DNA of 64,000 nt, taken from positions 124,001 through 188,000 of the forward strand of contig JAIRXU010000017.1 in assembly GCA_031268095.1 (NCBI GenBank). The letters run 5' to 3'. This DNA comes from Oscillospiraceae bacterium. GTDB taxonomy: Bacteria > Bacillota > Clostridia > Oscillospirales > Acutalibacteraceae. Numbering within the stretch: the stretch's first letter is position 1; every line of letters begins with the position of its first letter. The notes under the pieces were generated by a model. It saw only the letters and a program-made list of their open reading frames with translations, was not told the DNA's origin and ran no database searches. Made by a program: the position numbers and the translations under genes. Below are positions 33,175 to 42,339 of this stretch, in pieces.

Positions 33175-34238
33175 ACCCGGACATCCAGCAGGTTTTTTCG
33201 CTGGCGGACGCTTCCGTTATGCGCTTCCCGCCAGAGCGCCTGCACTGGTCGTGGGGCCAGGCGCTCTATCTCTATGCTCTGGCGCAGATCGACGAACAGC
33301 AGGGCACGGACCGCTATACCGATTACCTGCGCCGTTACTACGACCACCATATTCTGAAAGGCTACCGGGTCAATACCTCCGACACGTCCGCTCCGGCTCT
33401 GGGCGCGTTTTATCTGGCTCAGAAAACCGGTGAAGAGCGGTACTGGGAGGTGGTGCGGCGGGTCCGGCGGTATTTCGAAACCGTACCGAAGGTCGTGGAA
33501 GACATGCCGAACCACCTCGGCAACGGACCGGAAAGCCTGATCTATCCCCGCAGCGTCTGGGTGGACAGCATCATGATGTACGGCGTGTTCACCAACTGGT
33601 ACGCCGCTGCCGCTGGAGACGAACAGCTGCGTGCCTTCGCCGCCCGGCAGCCTGGCCGCTTCGCCCATTACTTGCGTGATGAAGACACCGGATTGTTTTA
33701 TCATTCCTATTGGACCGCCTGGAAGACCCACTACCCCCGGCAGCCCCTTTTCTGGGGCCGCGGCAACGGCTGGGTGATGGCGGCAATCCCGCTGTTTCTG
33801 GACTATCTGCCCGAAGGGCCGGAGAAGGATGAAACCCGGGCGATCTTCCGTCGGCTGGCGGCGGCGCTCTTGCCCTGGCAGCGGGACAACGGCTACTTCC
33901 GGACCGTCCTCAACCGCCCGGACCAGACCTGCGAGGAAAGCTCCGCCACCATGCTGATCGCCGCCGGCTGGTTCTTCGGCTGCCGGGCGGGGCTGCTGGA
34001 CGGAACCTACTATGACGCCGCCAAGCGGGCTTTCCGGGCGGTGGTGAACGACTTTGAGATCCGGGACGGCCTGCTGAGCATGCCGAAGATCAGCGGCCCT
34101 ACTTCCGCTATCCAAGGAATCCCCTATTTCACCTATAAGCACACGCCGCGCCGGAATGACTGGCATTATGGGCTGGCCGCCGCGTTCTTCGCCGCGCTGG
34201 AATATCTCCGCCGCGAAGAGGGCCAACGGGAGGGCTGA
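33171..34238 (+). CDS. Glycoside hydrolase family 105/88, unsaturated uronyl hydrolase
   Basis: Members remove the 4,5-unsaturated uronic acid left by polysaccharide lyases, for example from rhamnogalacturonan. The 355-residue protein has no signal peptide, so it works in the cytoplasm on imported oligosaccharides. Family features: WSWGQALYLYAL, VWVDSIMMYG with the catalytic-type aspartate, FWGRGNGWVMAAI and ESSATMLIAAGW. The ATG overlaps the upstream stop codon (ATGA). The product would feed the KduD step encoded downstream. Confidence 0.88.
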   Translation: MNPDIQQVFSLADASVMRFPPERLHWSWGQALYLYALAQIDEQQGTDRYTDYLRRYYDHHILKGYRVNTSDTSAPALGAFYLAQKTGEERYWEVVRRVRRYFETVPKVVEDMPNHLGNGPESLIYPRSVWVDSIMMYGVFTNWYAAAAGDEQLRAFAARQPGRFAHYLRDEDTGLFYHSYWTAWKTHYPRQPLFWGRGNGWVMAAIPLFLDYLPEGPEKDETRAIFRRLAAALLPWQRDNGYFRTVLNRPDQTCEESSATMLIAAGWFFGCRAGLLDGTYYDAAKRAFRAVVNDFEIRDGLLSMPKISGPTSAIQGIPYFTYKHTPRRNDWHYGLAAAFFAALEYLRREEGQREG

Positions 34239-34240
34239 CG

Positions 34241-35029
34241 ATGGACATCGGTCTGCAAACCTACACTGTCCGGACCCTCCTTCGCACCCCGGCGCAACTG
34301 GATCAGACATTCGGCCAGCTGGCAGGCATGGGGATCCGGCAGCTGGAGCTGGCTGCGGACTACCTCCCCCAGCCTTTCTCCCCGGCCAGCGCCCGCTCCA
34401 TTGCCGCTGCCGCGAACCGGCACGGACTCCGGATCCTCTCCTGCCAGCTCAAATACCGCACCGCCGCCGCGGACCCCGCCCGGACGGCAGAATCCCTCCG
34501 CATCCTCGGCGCGCGGATTCTCACTAACAGCGTGATCGACCTTCGCCTGCTGCGGCAGGGCAGCGCGGGGGCTGCGTTGTACGGCGCGCGGCTGAATGCC
34601 TTGCGGGACCGATTGCTTCCGGAAGGCGTCGAGCTGATTCACCACAATCACCATTACGAATTCCTGCGACCAGACGGCCGGCCCGTGCTGGAAATTCTGG
34701 CGGAGACCTTCGCGGGCGGCTTCGCGCTGGATACATACTGGTGCCAAAAGGGCGGCGGGAATATCCTAACACTGCTGGAAACATTCGCCGGGCGCGTGCC
34801 GCTGCTGCACTTGCGAGACTACCAGATCAAGCCTTTCGGCCTGTTCGGCGGCGGAACGGACGCGGCACTGGGCCAGGGGAATATCCCCTTTCCGGCCGTG
34901 CTCCGGGCGGCGGAGCAGGCGGGTGTCCGGGCAGGGATGATCGAACAGCACACGGCCCGTCCGCTGGAAGAAATTCGCCGCAGCCTGGCGCACTTGCAAA
35001 CCATTGACCATGAAATGGGGGTATTGTGA
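34241..35029 (+). CDS. Sugar-phosphate isomerase/epimerase family TIM barrel (IolE/IolI-like)
   Basis: A 262-residue protein of the AP-endonuclease-2-like fold. QTYTVRTL begins the barrel; HHNHHYEF, FALDTYW and LLHLRDYQ provide the usual metal ligands, and a late MIEQHTAR the last glutamate. The superfamily includes IolE (inosose dehydratase), IolI (inosose isomerase) and keto-sugar epimerases; which of these it is cannot be said. It starts two bases after the GH105 gene and ends one base before the transporter gene. Confidence 0.83.
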   Translation: MDIGLQTYTVRTLLRTPAQLDQTFGQLAGMGIRQLELAADYLPQPFSPASARSIAAAANRHGLRILSCQLKYRTAAADPARTAESLRILGARILTNSVIDLRLLRQGSAGAALYGARLNALRDRLLPEGVELIHHNHHYEFLRPDGRPVLEILAETFAGGFALDTYWCQKGGGNILTLLETFAGRVPLLHLRDYQIKPFGLFGGGTDAALGQGNIPFPAVLRAAEQAGVRAGMIEQHTARPLEEIRRSLAHLQTIDHEMGVL

Positions 35030-35030
35030 T

Positions 35031-36485
35031 ATGGCGACCGAAGTGGTCCAGACCGCGCACCGCCGGCGGTATGTCAGCGGCAGGGAAACGATGGCCTACG
35101 TGCTCTTCGATTCCTCCAAGAACTTTCATATCAACGAGTTCCAGACCCGCTTCGTCGTTGACGTCCTCAAAATCGACCTAGGCTGGAATTCTATCCTCAG
35201 CCTGATCAACGGGATTTGGGACGTCATCAACGACGGTTTTTTGGGTGCGCTGGTGGATAAAACCAACACTCGCTGGGGTAAATTCCGCCCCTACCTGCTG
35301 GCTTACGCCGGCCCGGGAACGCTTTTCATCAGCCTTTACTGGATGGCACCACTCTTCTTTGACAAAAACCCGCTGAACGCAGGAAAGATTATCTTCTGGC
35401 TAGCGCTGGCGATGCTTCTGGAGACGTTTTCCACCGTTCGGGAACTGGCGGAAACGGGGCTGTTGGCCAACCTCACTCCCAGCCCGGACGATCGGGTCCG
35501 GCTCTATACGCAGGCAGAAGTGATTTCCTCCATTTGGGAATCCATCCCACAGATCACCATGGGACTGCTCATCGACATGGTCAATCATAAGATGGTTTCG
35601 TTTTCCCTCCAGTCGGCTTTCGTCGGAATGGGAACATTCTGCGCCGCGGCGGGCGGCGTTCTGGCGATCTTCTTTGCGGTTTTCTCCCGGGAGCGCATTG
35701 CCCAGTCCCCAGAAAAGCATAATTACCGCGAGGGCCTCAAAACCATCCTGCGCAACCGCCCCATGCTGCTGATCATGATTTCAGAATTTCTCGGCGGCTT
35801 TTCGGTCACCACCTGGGAACATAACTATTACATCGACGTCCTGGGTTCCGAGTCCTTGCGCAACGTCGTCACGATCCCCGGCGCGCCGCTCTCCTTCCTC
35901 AGTTATACGTACATCAACAAAGTCCGGGCCCGCTTCCCGATCAAATCCCTGTGGATCTTTGGCCAGCACCTCAAGGATGTCTGCTCCCTGGGGATATTCC
36001 TGTTGGGCTCTGTCGGCGGCCGGGGCGCGAAAGGCCTTTACCAGAACCGGTGGCTGATGGTGGGACTGCTGATGTTCCGGGATATCTGCTACAAGGGCAC
36101 GCTGTCGATTAATAAGATCATTCCGAAGGAAATCCTGCTCGACGCGCTGGATTATTGCGAATGGAAAAATGGCTTCCGTTCTGAGGGCGTGACACTGGCC
36201 ACCAAATCCATGGCAGCCAAAATTGTCCGCAACATCATCAATTCCTTCACAACGCTGATTATGAAGGTCACGGGATATTCGCTGAACGCGGGTTTTGGCA
36301 ATCAATCCGACCGGGCCAAATATGCGCTCTTCACCATGAGCCTGCTGATCCCCGCCGTCACCGGCTTCCTTGCGATCCTCCCAAAGCTTTTTTATGACCT
36401 TTCGGGCCAGAAGCGGGAGCAGATGTATGCGGAGTTGGCGGAAATGCGCACCGCCCGGCAGGAAATTTACAATGAGGCAGGATAG
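35031..36485 (+). CDS. GPH-family (MFS_2) sugar:cation symporter
   Basis: A 484-residue polytopic membrane protein with about twelve segments. The glycoside-pentoside-hexuronide family signature is seen in NGIWDVINDGFLGALVDKTNTRWGKFRPY, with the conserved aspartates and the R-x-G-K/R-x-R-P loop. Substrates of this family are glycosides, pentoses or uronides, which suits the uronyl hydrolase and KduD in the same run. ATG 35031 begins one base after the preceding stop codon. Confidence 0.9.
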   Translation: MATEVVQTAHRRRYVSGRETMAYVLFDSSKNFHINEFQTRFVVDVLKIDLGWNSILSLINGIWDVINDGFLGALVDKTNTRWGKFRPYLLAYAGPGTLFISLYWMAPLFFDKNPLNAGKIIFWLALAMLLETFSTVRELAETGLLANLTPSPDDRVRLYTQAEVISSIWESIPQITMGLLIDMVNHKMVSFSLQSAFVGMGTFCAAAGGVLAIFFAVFSRERIAQSPEKHNYREGLKTILRNRPMLLIMISEFLGGFSVTTWEHNYYIDVLGSESLRNVVTIPGAPLSFLSYTYINKVRARFPIKSLWIFGQHLKDVCSLGIFLLGSVGGRGAKGLYQNRWLMVGLLMFRDICYKGTLSINKIIPKEILLDALDYCEWKNGFRSEGVTLATKSMAAKIVRNIINSFTTLIMKVTGYSLNAGFGNQSDRAKYALFTMSLLIPAVTGFLAILPKLFYDLSGQKREQMYAELAEMRTARQEIYNEAG

Positions 36486-36525
36486 ACGCATCATTTATTT
36501 TAATAAAGCAACAGGAGGCTTTTTC

Positions 36526-37284
36526 ATGCAAATTCTGGATCAATTCCGCCTGGACGGCAAAATCGCGATCGTCACCGGGGCCAATACCGGCTTAGGACAG
36601 GGCATGTGTGCCGCGCTGGCTGAGGCGGGCGCGCGCGTCGCCGGGGCGGCCCGGCGGGACTGCGCGGAGACGGCGGCGCTGCTGCCGCCGGAGCAATTCG
36701 TTCCCATCCTCGCGGACCTCAGCGACCCTGGCGCGCCCGCACAGATCCTCCTGGAAACACTGGCCGCCTTCGGGCGGGTGGACATTCTGGTCAACAACGC
36801 CGGCATCATCCGGCGCAGCGACCTGCCCGATTTCACAGAGCGAGACTGGGACGATGTTCTGCAAGTCAACCTCAAAGCCCTCTTCCTGCTCAGCCAGGCG
36901 GCGGCCCGGCAGTTCCTCGCCCAGGGCGGCGGCGGAAAAATCATCAACATCGCCAGCATGCTCTCCTTCCAGGGCGGCATCCGCGTCCCCAGCTACACCG
37001 CCAGCAAAAGCGGCGTACGGGGTTTGACGATGGAAATGGCCAACGAACTGGCCCCCCATGGCATTCAGGTCAACGCCATCGCCCCGGGGTACATGGTCAC
37101 CAACAACACCGCGCAGCTGCGCGCCGACGAAAAGCGAAACGCCGAGATCCTTGCCCGGATTCCCGCCGGACGCTGGGGCACCCCCGCCGACCTGGGGGGA
37201 GCCTGCGTTTTCCTGGCCAGTGCAGCATCCGATTACGTCAGCGGCGTCACCCTCCCAGTGGACGGCGGCTGGCTGGGGCGCTGA
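36526..37284 (+). CDS. kduD: 2-dehydro-3-deoxy-D-gluconate 5-dehydrogenase-like SDR
   Basis: Short-chain dehydrogenase that in pectin and uronate breakdown interconverts 2,5-diketo-3-deoxygluconate and KDG with NAD(H). The cofactor motif is TGANTGLGQGM, NNAG follows at NAGIIRR, and the catalytic tetrad lies in NIASMLSFQGG and SYTASK. The phrase GGKIINIASMLSFQGGIRVP is typical of KduD. Length 252 residues. AGGAGG precedes ATG 36526. KduI, which makes its substrate, is not in the window. Confidence 0.88.
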   Translation: MQILDQFRLDGKIAIVTGANTGLGQGMCAALAEAGARVAGAARRDCAETAALLPPEQFVPILADLSDPGAPAQILLETLAAFGRVDILVNNAGIIRRSDLPDFTERDWDDVLQVNLKALFLLSQAAARQFLAQGGGGKIINIASMLSFQGGIRVPSYTASKSGVRGLTMEMANELAPHGIQVNAIAPGYMVTNNTAQLRADEKRNAEILARIPAGRWGTPADLGGACVFLASAASDYVSGVTLPVDGGWLGR

Positions 37285-37327
37285 ACCTAAGTTTACAAAT
37301 TTCCATCCAAAAAAATTTTAAAAACGC

Positions 37328-37356
37328 TTGCATTTTTTAGATAAATCGTGTAAAAT
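37328..37356 (+). promoter_or_regulatory. Vegetative promoter of the FAD oxidoreductase gene
   Basis: TTGCAT (37328-37333), a 17-base spacer and TAAAAT (37351-37356). It shows that this gene starts a new transcription unit after kduD. Confidence 0.65.
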
Positions 37357-37395
37357 ATGCATACCTATAAAGAAGTTTTTTGGGAGGAATGACAT

Positions 37396-38868
37396 ATGCA
37401 TGACACGGCAGATGTTTTAGTAATCGGCAGCGGTCCGGCAGGTTGCTATTTTGCCCGGCGGATGGCGGAACAGGGATATCGGGTGCTGGTGATCGACGCG
37501 GCAAAGGCGGAAGATCTCGGCGCCCGCCTCCAGATCTTCCACACCGACAAAGAGCGCTTCGACAAAATGGGCGTTCCTCAGCCAAGGCCCGGTGACCCTG
37601 ACTACCGAGCGGAATTCGCCGCAGGATCTTATTACGGCCCCTACGGGCAGTACATGAAGCGGAACGACGGAGACCAAAATATCGTTCTGGCGCAGTATCC
37701 CTTCCTGGTTTGCTCTTTACCGCCGTTCCTTGTGCGGTTGCGGGCCTGGGCGAAGGAAGCCGGCGCGGTATTCCAGGATGAAACGGCGCTTGAGGACCTG
37801 CTATATAACGAACAGGGCGTATGCGGCGCCTTGGTCCGGCGGGGAAACGAGTCCCTGCGGATTGCCTCGCGGCTGGTGGCGGACTGTTCCGGCCTGGGTG
37901 CTGTTGCCCGGCGGAAGCTCCGCAAACCAACCACCGTCGCGGACTTCGCCCTGGGCCCCCGGGACCTGATGTACATTGTACTGCACTATGTCCGCCTGCA
38001 CAACCCTGAGCAGGACGCTCCCCGGCGGGCGGAGCATTGGCCTTATTACAAATCCTGGATCGCCCAGACCGGAGAACCGGACGTGGCGATCTTCGGCACA
38101 GGGGCCAACCTCTCCTTCGATTATGCGGAAATCTGTTACCGCCGTTTTCTGGACGCGGTGGAAACCCCGGCGGGGGAGGAAATCCGCTGCGAGCGCGGGA
38201 TTGTTCCCTATCGCCCCGCGCCATACTCCATGGTCGATAACGGCTTCCTCTGCGCAGGCGACGCCGCCTGCATGAATAAATGGATTGGCGAGGGCATCTG
38301 TTCGAGCTGGGTTGGCTGCCAGGTTGCGGCGGAGGTCGCCGGGGCCGCCATGCACGGCGGTGCTTATCCCACCCGGGAATCCCTCTGGGCTTACAACGTT
38401 CGCTACAATACCACCCAGGCCGCCGATTTCGCTTACATCGTCGCCACCGCCGTCAACGCCGCGGACTGCTCCGCCGACGAGATGGACTACGAATTCCGTC
38501 GGGGGATCGTCTTCACGGACCAAGCCATGACCCGCATGAACCGGGAATACAATGCGGATATGCCTTTCGGTGAAATTCTCCAGCTGGTTGGGCGCGTGGC
38601 GGGCGGTACGCTGAGCGGCAATATCAGTTTCCGGACGCTGCAAAACCTCCTCAAAGGCATCCGCATCGCCTCGCTGCTCCAGCAGCACTACCGCCATTTC
38701 CCCCGCACCCCTGCCAAGTACGCCGCCTGGGCAAAGCGGGCCGACCGCCTCTGGGCCCGGGCTGGATCCATGGCGGACGTGACAGAACGCATGGAAGCCC
38801 GCCGCCCCGCGCCGGTCCCCTTGGCAACGAAAACGCCGGAAAAAGTCCTGCAAGATGCGAAGCGGTGA
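37396..38868 (+). CDS. FAD-dependent oxidoreductase, geranylgeranyl-reductase-like
   Basis: A 490-residue flavoprotein. The dinucleotide motif GSGPAGCYFARRMAEQGYRVLVID is at the N-terminus, and the second FAD motif, FLCAGDAACMNKWIGEGI, lies near residue 285. A DCSGLGAVARRKL segment matches the region of the family that contacts the flavin. The substrate is unknown; placement after kduD and before an alpha-galactosidase suggests oxidation or reduction of a sugar or cyclitol. AGGAGG-like GGGAGGA precedes the ATG. The stop codon lies in a hairpin at 38862-38881. Confidence 0.8.
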   Translation: MHDTADVLVIGSGPAGCYFARRMAEQGYRVLVIDAAKAEDLGARLQIFHTDKERFDKMGVPQPRPGDPDYRAEFAAGSYYGPYGQYMKRNDGDQNIVLAQYPFLVCSLPPFLVRLRAWAKEAGAVFQDETALEDLLYNEQGVCGALVRRGNESLRIASRLVADCSGLGAVARRKLRKPTTVADFALGPRDLMYIVLHYVRLHNPEQDAPRRAEHWPYYKSWIAQTGEPDVAIFGTGANLSFDYAEICYRRFLDAVETPAGEEIRCERGIVPYRPAPYSMVDNGFLCAGDAACMNKWIGEGICSSWVGCQVAAEVAGAAMHGGAYPTRESLWAYNVRYNTTQAADFAYIVATAVNAADCSADEMDYEFRRGIVFTDQAMTRMNREYNADMPFGEILQLVGRVAGGTLSGNISFRTLQNLLKGIRIASLLQQHYRHFPRTPAKYAAWAKRADRLWARAGSMADVTERMEARRPAPVPLATKTPEKVLQDAKR

Positions 38869-38881
38869 ATCGTTTCACCGC
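38862..38881. repeat. Inverted repeat across the stop codon of the FAD oxidoreductase gene
   Basis: GCGGTGAA, a TCGT loop and TTCACCGC. The TGA in the left arm is the stop codon. There is no T tract. The GCGGTGAATCG sequence is like the left part of repeat copies D, E and G. Confidence 0.5.
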
Positions 38882-38937
38882 CCTGACGTCGGCATAGGCC
38901 CCCCCCCATTCATTACTTGGAAAAAGGAGAATCTGCC

Positions 38938-40068
38938 ATGCTAGCCAAAACACCGCCCATGGGATGGAATTCTTGGAATACCTTTGCCAATGACATCAAC
39001 GAAGACCTGCTGAAAGAAACCGCCGACGCTTTGGTGAGCACCGGACTGAAGGACGCAGGATATGAGTATGTTGTCATCGACGACTGCTGGAGCCTGCCCG
39101 AGCGCGGGAAGGACGGCCGGATTGTCACAGATCCGGAAAAATTCCCCAGCGGGATGAAAGCCCTGGCGGATTACATCCACAGCAAGGGGCTGAAGTTTGG
39201 AATGTATTCCTGCGCCGGAACCCGCACCTGCGCGGGCTATCCGTCCAGTTTCGACCATGAGTTCGTTGACGCGAAAATGTTCGCCGACTTCGGCGTCGAC
39301 TTTCTGAAGTACGATAACTGCAATGTTCCGCACTTCGCCAATAGCCCAAACCTTTACCGCCGCATCGGTCTGGCACTGAAAGCCAGCGGCCGGGATATCC
39401 TCTTTTCCGCCTGCAATTGGGGCAGCGACAATGTCGGCGAGTGGATCCGCTCCACCGGCGCGGACATGTACCGTTCCACCGGGGACATCTTTGACAACTT
39501 CCAAAGCATGAGCGATATCGCCAAAAGCCAGATTCACAACAAGCTGGCGTACGCCGGAAAAGGTTGCTTCAATGACGTTGACATGTTGGTCGTCGGCATG
39601 CACAACCAGGGCCACGTTGCCGACGGCGGCATGACAGATGAGGAATATCAGTTTCACTTTGCGCTTTGGTGCGTGATGCAGTCCCCGCTGATGATTGGCT
39701 GCGACGTGCGCCATATGAGCGACGCCACACGGCAAACCCTGACCAACCGGGAGCTGATCCGCCTCAACCAGGATCCGGAAGCCCGTCCTCTTTTCCAAGT
39801 CCGGGGCGGCGAGATCCGGAACGACTTCATCGGCTTTAAGCACTTGGCCGGGAACGAGTTCGCCCTGTGCTTCTTCAACTTCCATGACAGCCCCCGTATC
39901 CTTGAGACGGAATTTTTCGATTTCGGCCTGCCGGTCGCCAGCGGGCTGGGCCTGCGCCTGACCGACGTGATGACGGGCGCAGACGCCGGGGTGCGCAGCG
40001 ACTACATGCGCGTCGCCCTGGGCGGTCACCGGTTTCAGATCTTCCGGGGCAGTCTGGTTGCGCTTTGA
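38938..40068 (+). CDS. Alpha-galactosidase, glycoside hydrolase family 27
   Basis: Retaining alpha-galactosidase (or alpha-N-acetylgalactosaminidase) without a signal peptide. The family opening is KTPPMGWNSWNTF, YEYVVIDDCW follows, the nucleophile is D126 in FLKYDNCN, and the acid/base lies in GCFNDVDMLVVG (D213 or D215). At 376 residues it has the (beta/alpha)8 barrel plus a short C-terminal beta domain. ATG 38938 has AAGGAG upstream. Confidence 0.93.
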   Translation: MLAKTPPMGWNSWNTFANDINEDLLKETADALVSTGLKDAGYEYVVIDDCWSLPERGKDGRIVTDPEKFPSGMKALADYIHSKGLKFGMYSCAGTRTCAGYPSSFDHEFVDAKMFADFGVDFLKYDNCNVPHFANSPNLYRRIGLALKASGRDILFSACNWGSDNVGEWIRSTGADMYRSTGDIFDNFQSMSDIAKSQIHNKLAYAGKGCFNDVDMLVVGMHNQGHVADGGMTDEEYQFHFALWCVMQSPLMIGCDVRHMSDATRQTLTNRELIRLNQDPEARPLFQVRGGEIRNDFIGFKHLAGNEFALCFFNFHDSPRILETEFFDFGLPVASGLGLRLTDVMTGADAGVRSDYMRVALGGHRFQIFRGSLVAL

Positions 40069-40076
40069 TCGGCGCC

Positions 40077-40277
40077 ATGGTCAACTGCATCCAATGCGGC
40101 GCGGCGCTCACGGCGGACGACGTCGGCCTGCACAAAAAACTGGTCAACCGCGGGGCAACGGAGTACTGCTGCCCCGCCTGTTTGGCTTCGCATTTTCATT
40201 TGGAAGAAATTCGGCTGCGGGAAATGGCTGAGCGCTTCCGCGCCCAGGGATGTCCATTGTTCGGGCCGAAACCATGA
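40077..40277 (+). CDS. Small zinc-ribbon protein of unknown function
   Basis: A 66-residue protein with CIQC near the N-terminus and CCPAC about 32 residues later, a treble-clef or ribbon metal site, then a charged helix (FHLEEIRLREMAERFRAQ). It starts a few bases after the galactosidase stop codon; TTG 40065, overlapping that stop, is an alternative start. No function is recognised. Confidence 0.6.
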   Translation: MVNCIQCGAALTADDVGLHKKLVNRGATEYCCPACLASHFHLEEIRLREMAERFRAQGCPLFGPKP

Positions 40278-40281
40278 AATG

Positions 40282-40313
40282 ATTTGGAGGGGTATTTCCC
40301 TCCAAATTTTTTT
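40282..40313 (+). terminator. Rho-independent terminator at the end of the catabolic island
   Basis: ATTTGGAGGG (40282-40291) pairs with CCCTCCAAAT (40298-40307), followed by seven T. Confidence 0.9.
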
Positions 40314-40402
40314 GTATTTTCCTGTAATATTTCTCCGTTTCGCGCGTTTTACTATTGCCAGGAGGTCGAACCACCGCGATCCTATCGGGAAGGACGGGAA
40401 AC

Positions 40403-40906
40403 ATGCCGGAATTCGAAGAGATCTACGCGCGGTATTTCTCCAGCGTATATTTATATGCCCGCCGGCTGACCGGAGACAGTCAACGGGCCGAGGACTTGAC
40501 GGCGGAAACTTTATGCAAGGCGCTGGCGCATATCAGCCGCTACGACGAGCGCGGGGACATCCGGGTTTGGCTCTGCCAAATCGCCAAACACACCTGGATT
40601 TCCCAGCTGCGCCGGAGCGATCGGGAACTGCCGCTGGAGAGCCTGCCGGAACCGGAATCCGGGGATCCCTCGCTGACGCAGGCGCTGGAAAACCAGGACG
40701 CCGCGCGGCGGCTGCACGAATTGCTGCACCAAATGGAAGCGCCCTACAAGGAGATTTTCACGCTGCGGGTCTTCGGGGAACTGCCCTTCCGGCAGATCGC
40801 GGCTCTCTTCGGCAAAACGGAATCCTGGGCGCGGGTGACGTACCATCGGGCAAAAGTTAAAATAATCACTAAAATGGAGGATGATGAAAATGACACAGTT
40901 TGCTGA
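40403..40906 (+). CDS. ECF-type RNA polymerase sigma factor
   Basis: A 167-residue sigma-70-family factor. Region 2 is YLYARRLTGDSQRAEDLTAETLCKAL, and region 4 the helix-turn-helix in FGELPFRQIAALFGKTESWARVTYHRAK. GGAAGGACGGG precedes ATG 40403. Its 3' end overlaps the zinc-finger anti-sigma gene, the usual two-gene arrangement. Confidence 0.93.
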   Translation: MPEFEEIYARYFSSVYLYARRLTGDSQRAEDLTAETLCKALAHISRYDERGDIRVWLCQIAKHTWISQLRRSDRELPLESLPEPESGDPSLTQALENQDAARRLHELLHQMEAPYKEIFTLRVFGELPFRQIAALFGKTESWARVTYHRAKVKIITKMEDDENDTVC

Positions 40907-41720
40907 CCAAATCTCCTGTCAGGTCTGCCGGGACCTGCTGCCCCTTTATGCAGACGGAATCACCAGCACTGAGAGCGCCGCGCTGGTGGAAAGCCACACA
41001 GCCGCCTGCGATTCTTGCCGGACGGAACTCGGACGCTTGCGGCTGCCTGCTCCTCTGTCGGAAGATACTCCCAAGCGCACCATAAAGCAGGTGAAAAAGC
41101 GAATTCACCGCAAGCGTCGCCTGGCCGTCACGGGCGCGGTCGCCGGAACAGCCGCGCTGCTGCTGCTGTTGCTGGGCGTACAGACGAAATTCCATCTCCC
41201 CGTCGAACTTCGGCCGGAAGATGTCGTGTCCGTGCGTTTTGGCGGCGCGGCAACGGAAGACCCGCTCCCCTACGGAAACGGCTTTCATGTACGGCCGCAT
41301 GATCTTACGATTACTTGGAATATTGGCGCGTCGGATAAAATAGCCATCGACGCCCAGAATCACGTCAATCCTGACGGCAGCGTCACGGAATCGCTCTTCC
41401 TCTCCCTCAGTGTGACGCCCATTGCTAAACTCCTCCAGCCAGGCAAACAGCAGCGGGACTTTTCCGCCGGCCTCGCCGCCTACCGGCAGGACCCGGATCA
41501 GCCTGTTTCCGGCGACGCGTTGCCTGAACCATACGAGGTCAGCCGCCTGCGGATCTATTATGTCAGCCAGAAGGACCTGGATCGGTTCTACGAGCTCTCC
41601 CGGCCGATCCAGAATGCGGCAGGCGACTTCGTGGATCAGGCGCTTCTGGATGAATCCGGCGAGCTGCTGCCCGAGATCGCGAAGCTGGCGACGCTGATTT
41701 GGGAAGGACCGGTAGCGTGA
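40890..41720 (+). CDS. Anti-sigma factor with zinc-finger domain
   Basis: A 276-residue membrane protein. The N-terminal ZAS motif is CRDLLPLYADG followed by HTAACDSC (H-x3-C-x2-C), one membrane segment is at ~75-97 (LAVTGAVAGTAALLLLLLG), and the outside part is large. It should bind and hold the ECF factor encoded just upstream. Of three close ATGs the one at 40890 has GGAGG nine bases before it. Confidence 0.88.
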   Translation: MTQFADQISCQVCRDLLPLYADGITSTESAALVESHTAACDSCRTELGRLRLPAPLSEDTPKRTIKQVKKRIHRKRRLAVTGAVAGTAALLLLLLGVQTKFHLPVELRPEDVVSVRFGGAATEDPLPYGNGFHVRPHDLTITWNIGASDKIAIDAQNHVNPDGSVTESLFLSLSVTPIAKLLQPGKQQRDFSAGLAAYRQDPDQPVSGDALPEPYEVSRLRIYYVSQKDLDRFYELSRPIQNAAGDFVDQALLDESGELLPEIAKLATLIWEGPVA

Positions 41721-41739
41721 GAAAAATAAAATAAACCAG

Positions 41740-41766
41740 CGGGCCTCTGCATGGAGGCCCGTTTTT
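41740..41766 (+). terminator. Rho-independent terminator after the anti-sigma gene
   Basis: CGGGCCTC, a six-base loop and GAGGCCCG followed by five T. Confidence 0.92.
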
Positions 41767-41799
41767 GGGCGGAAACTTTTTTGAAACAATAAAAATATA

Positions 41800-41828
41800 T
41801 TGACAAACGATAAATCTCATGCTATACT
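41800..41828 (+). promoter_or_regulatory. Near-consensus promoter of the DUF2975 operon
   Basis: TTGACA (41800-41805), a 17-base spacer and TATACT (41823-41828). Confidence 0.85.
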
Positions 41829-41869
41829 TTTCTCGTTCCAACGCATTCCCCAACGAATGGAGGTATTCC

Positions 41870-42325
41870 ATGGAAAAAATCTGGACCCCGCGTCGCTCCG
41901 TGCGGCTGTCGCTGGTCGCGACGTATCTTTGCACTGCGCTGCTGCTGGTGCTGATATTCACTCTGCCGGCCCTGCTGCGTTGGTATTTTCAGTACTACCG
42001 CGGCGCGGAACCCCTGACCCATTTGCTGCTGACCGTGTTTTATGTTTGCTGCCCCGCCGGAGCCGGGGCGCTGGCGGCGCTGGCGCGCCTGCTGCATAAC
42101 ATTGAGGCCGGGCGTATCTTCGTCCACCAAAATGTCGCCATGCTCCGGGCACTGTCCTGGGCTTGTCTTTATGTGACCCTGGCCGCGCTGATCGCCGGCT
42201 TCTTTTACCTTCCGCTGTGGATGTTCGCCGGGGCTGCGGGATTCTTCGCGCTGATTTTGCGGGTGGTGAAGAACGTCATGGCCCAGGCGACGATTCTGCG
42301 GGAAGAAAACGATCTGACGATCTAG
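41870..42325 (+). CDS. DUF2975-family membrane protein
   Basis: A 151-residue protein with four membrane segments and the DUF2975 pattern LARLLHNIEAGRIFVHQNVAMLRALSW. Its genes usually precede a small Cro/CI-type regulator, as here. Function unknown. ATG 41870 follows GGAGG. Confidence 0.85.
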   Translation: MEKIWTPRRSVRLSLVATYLCTALLLVLIFTLPALLRWYFQYYRGAEPLTHLLLTVFYVCCPAGAGALAALARLLHNIEAGRIFVHQNVAMLRALSWACLYVTLAALIAGFFYLPLWMFAGAAGFFALILRVVKNVMAQATILREENDLTI

Positions 42326-42339
42326 AAGGAGGAAGACGA

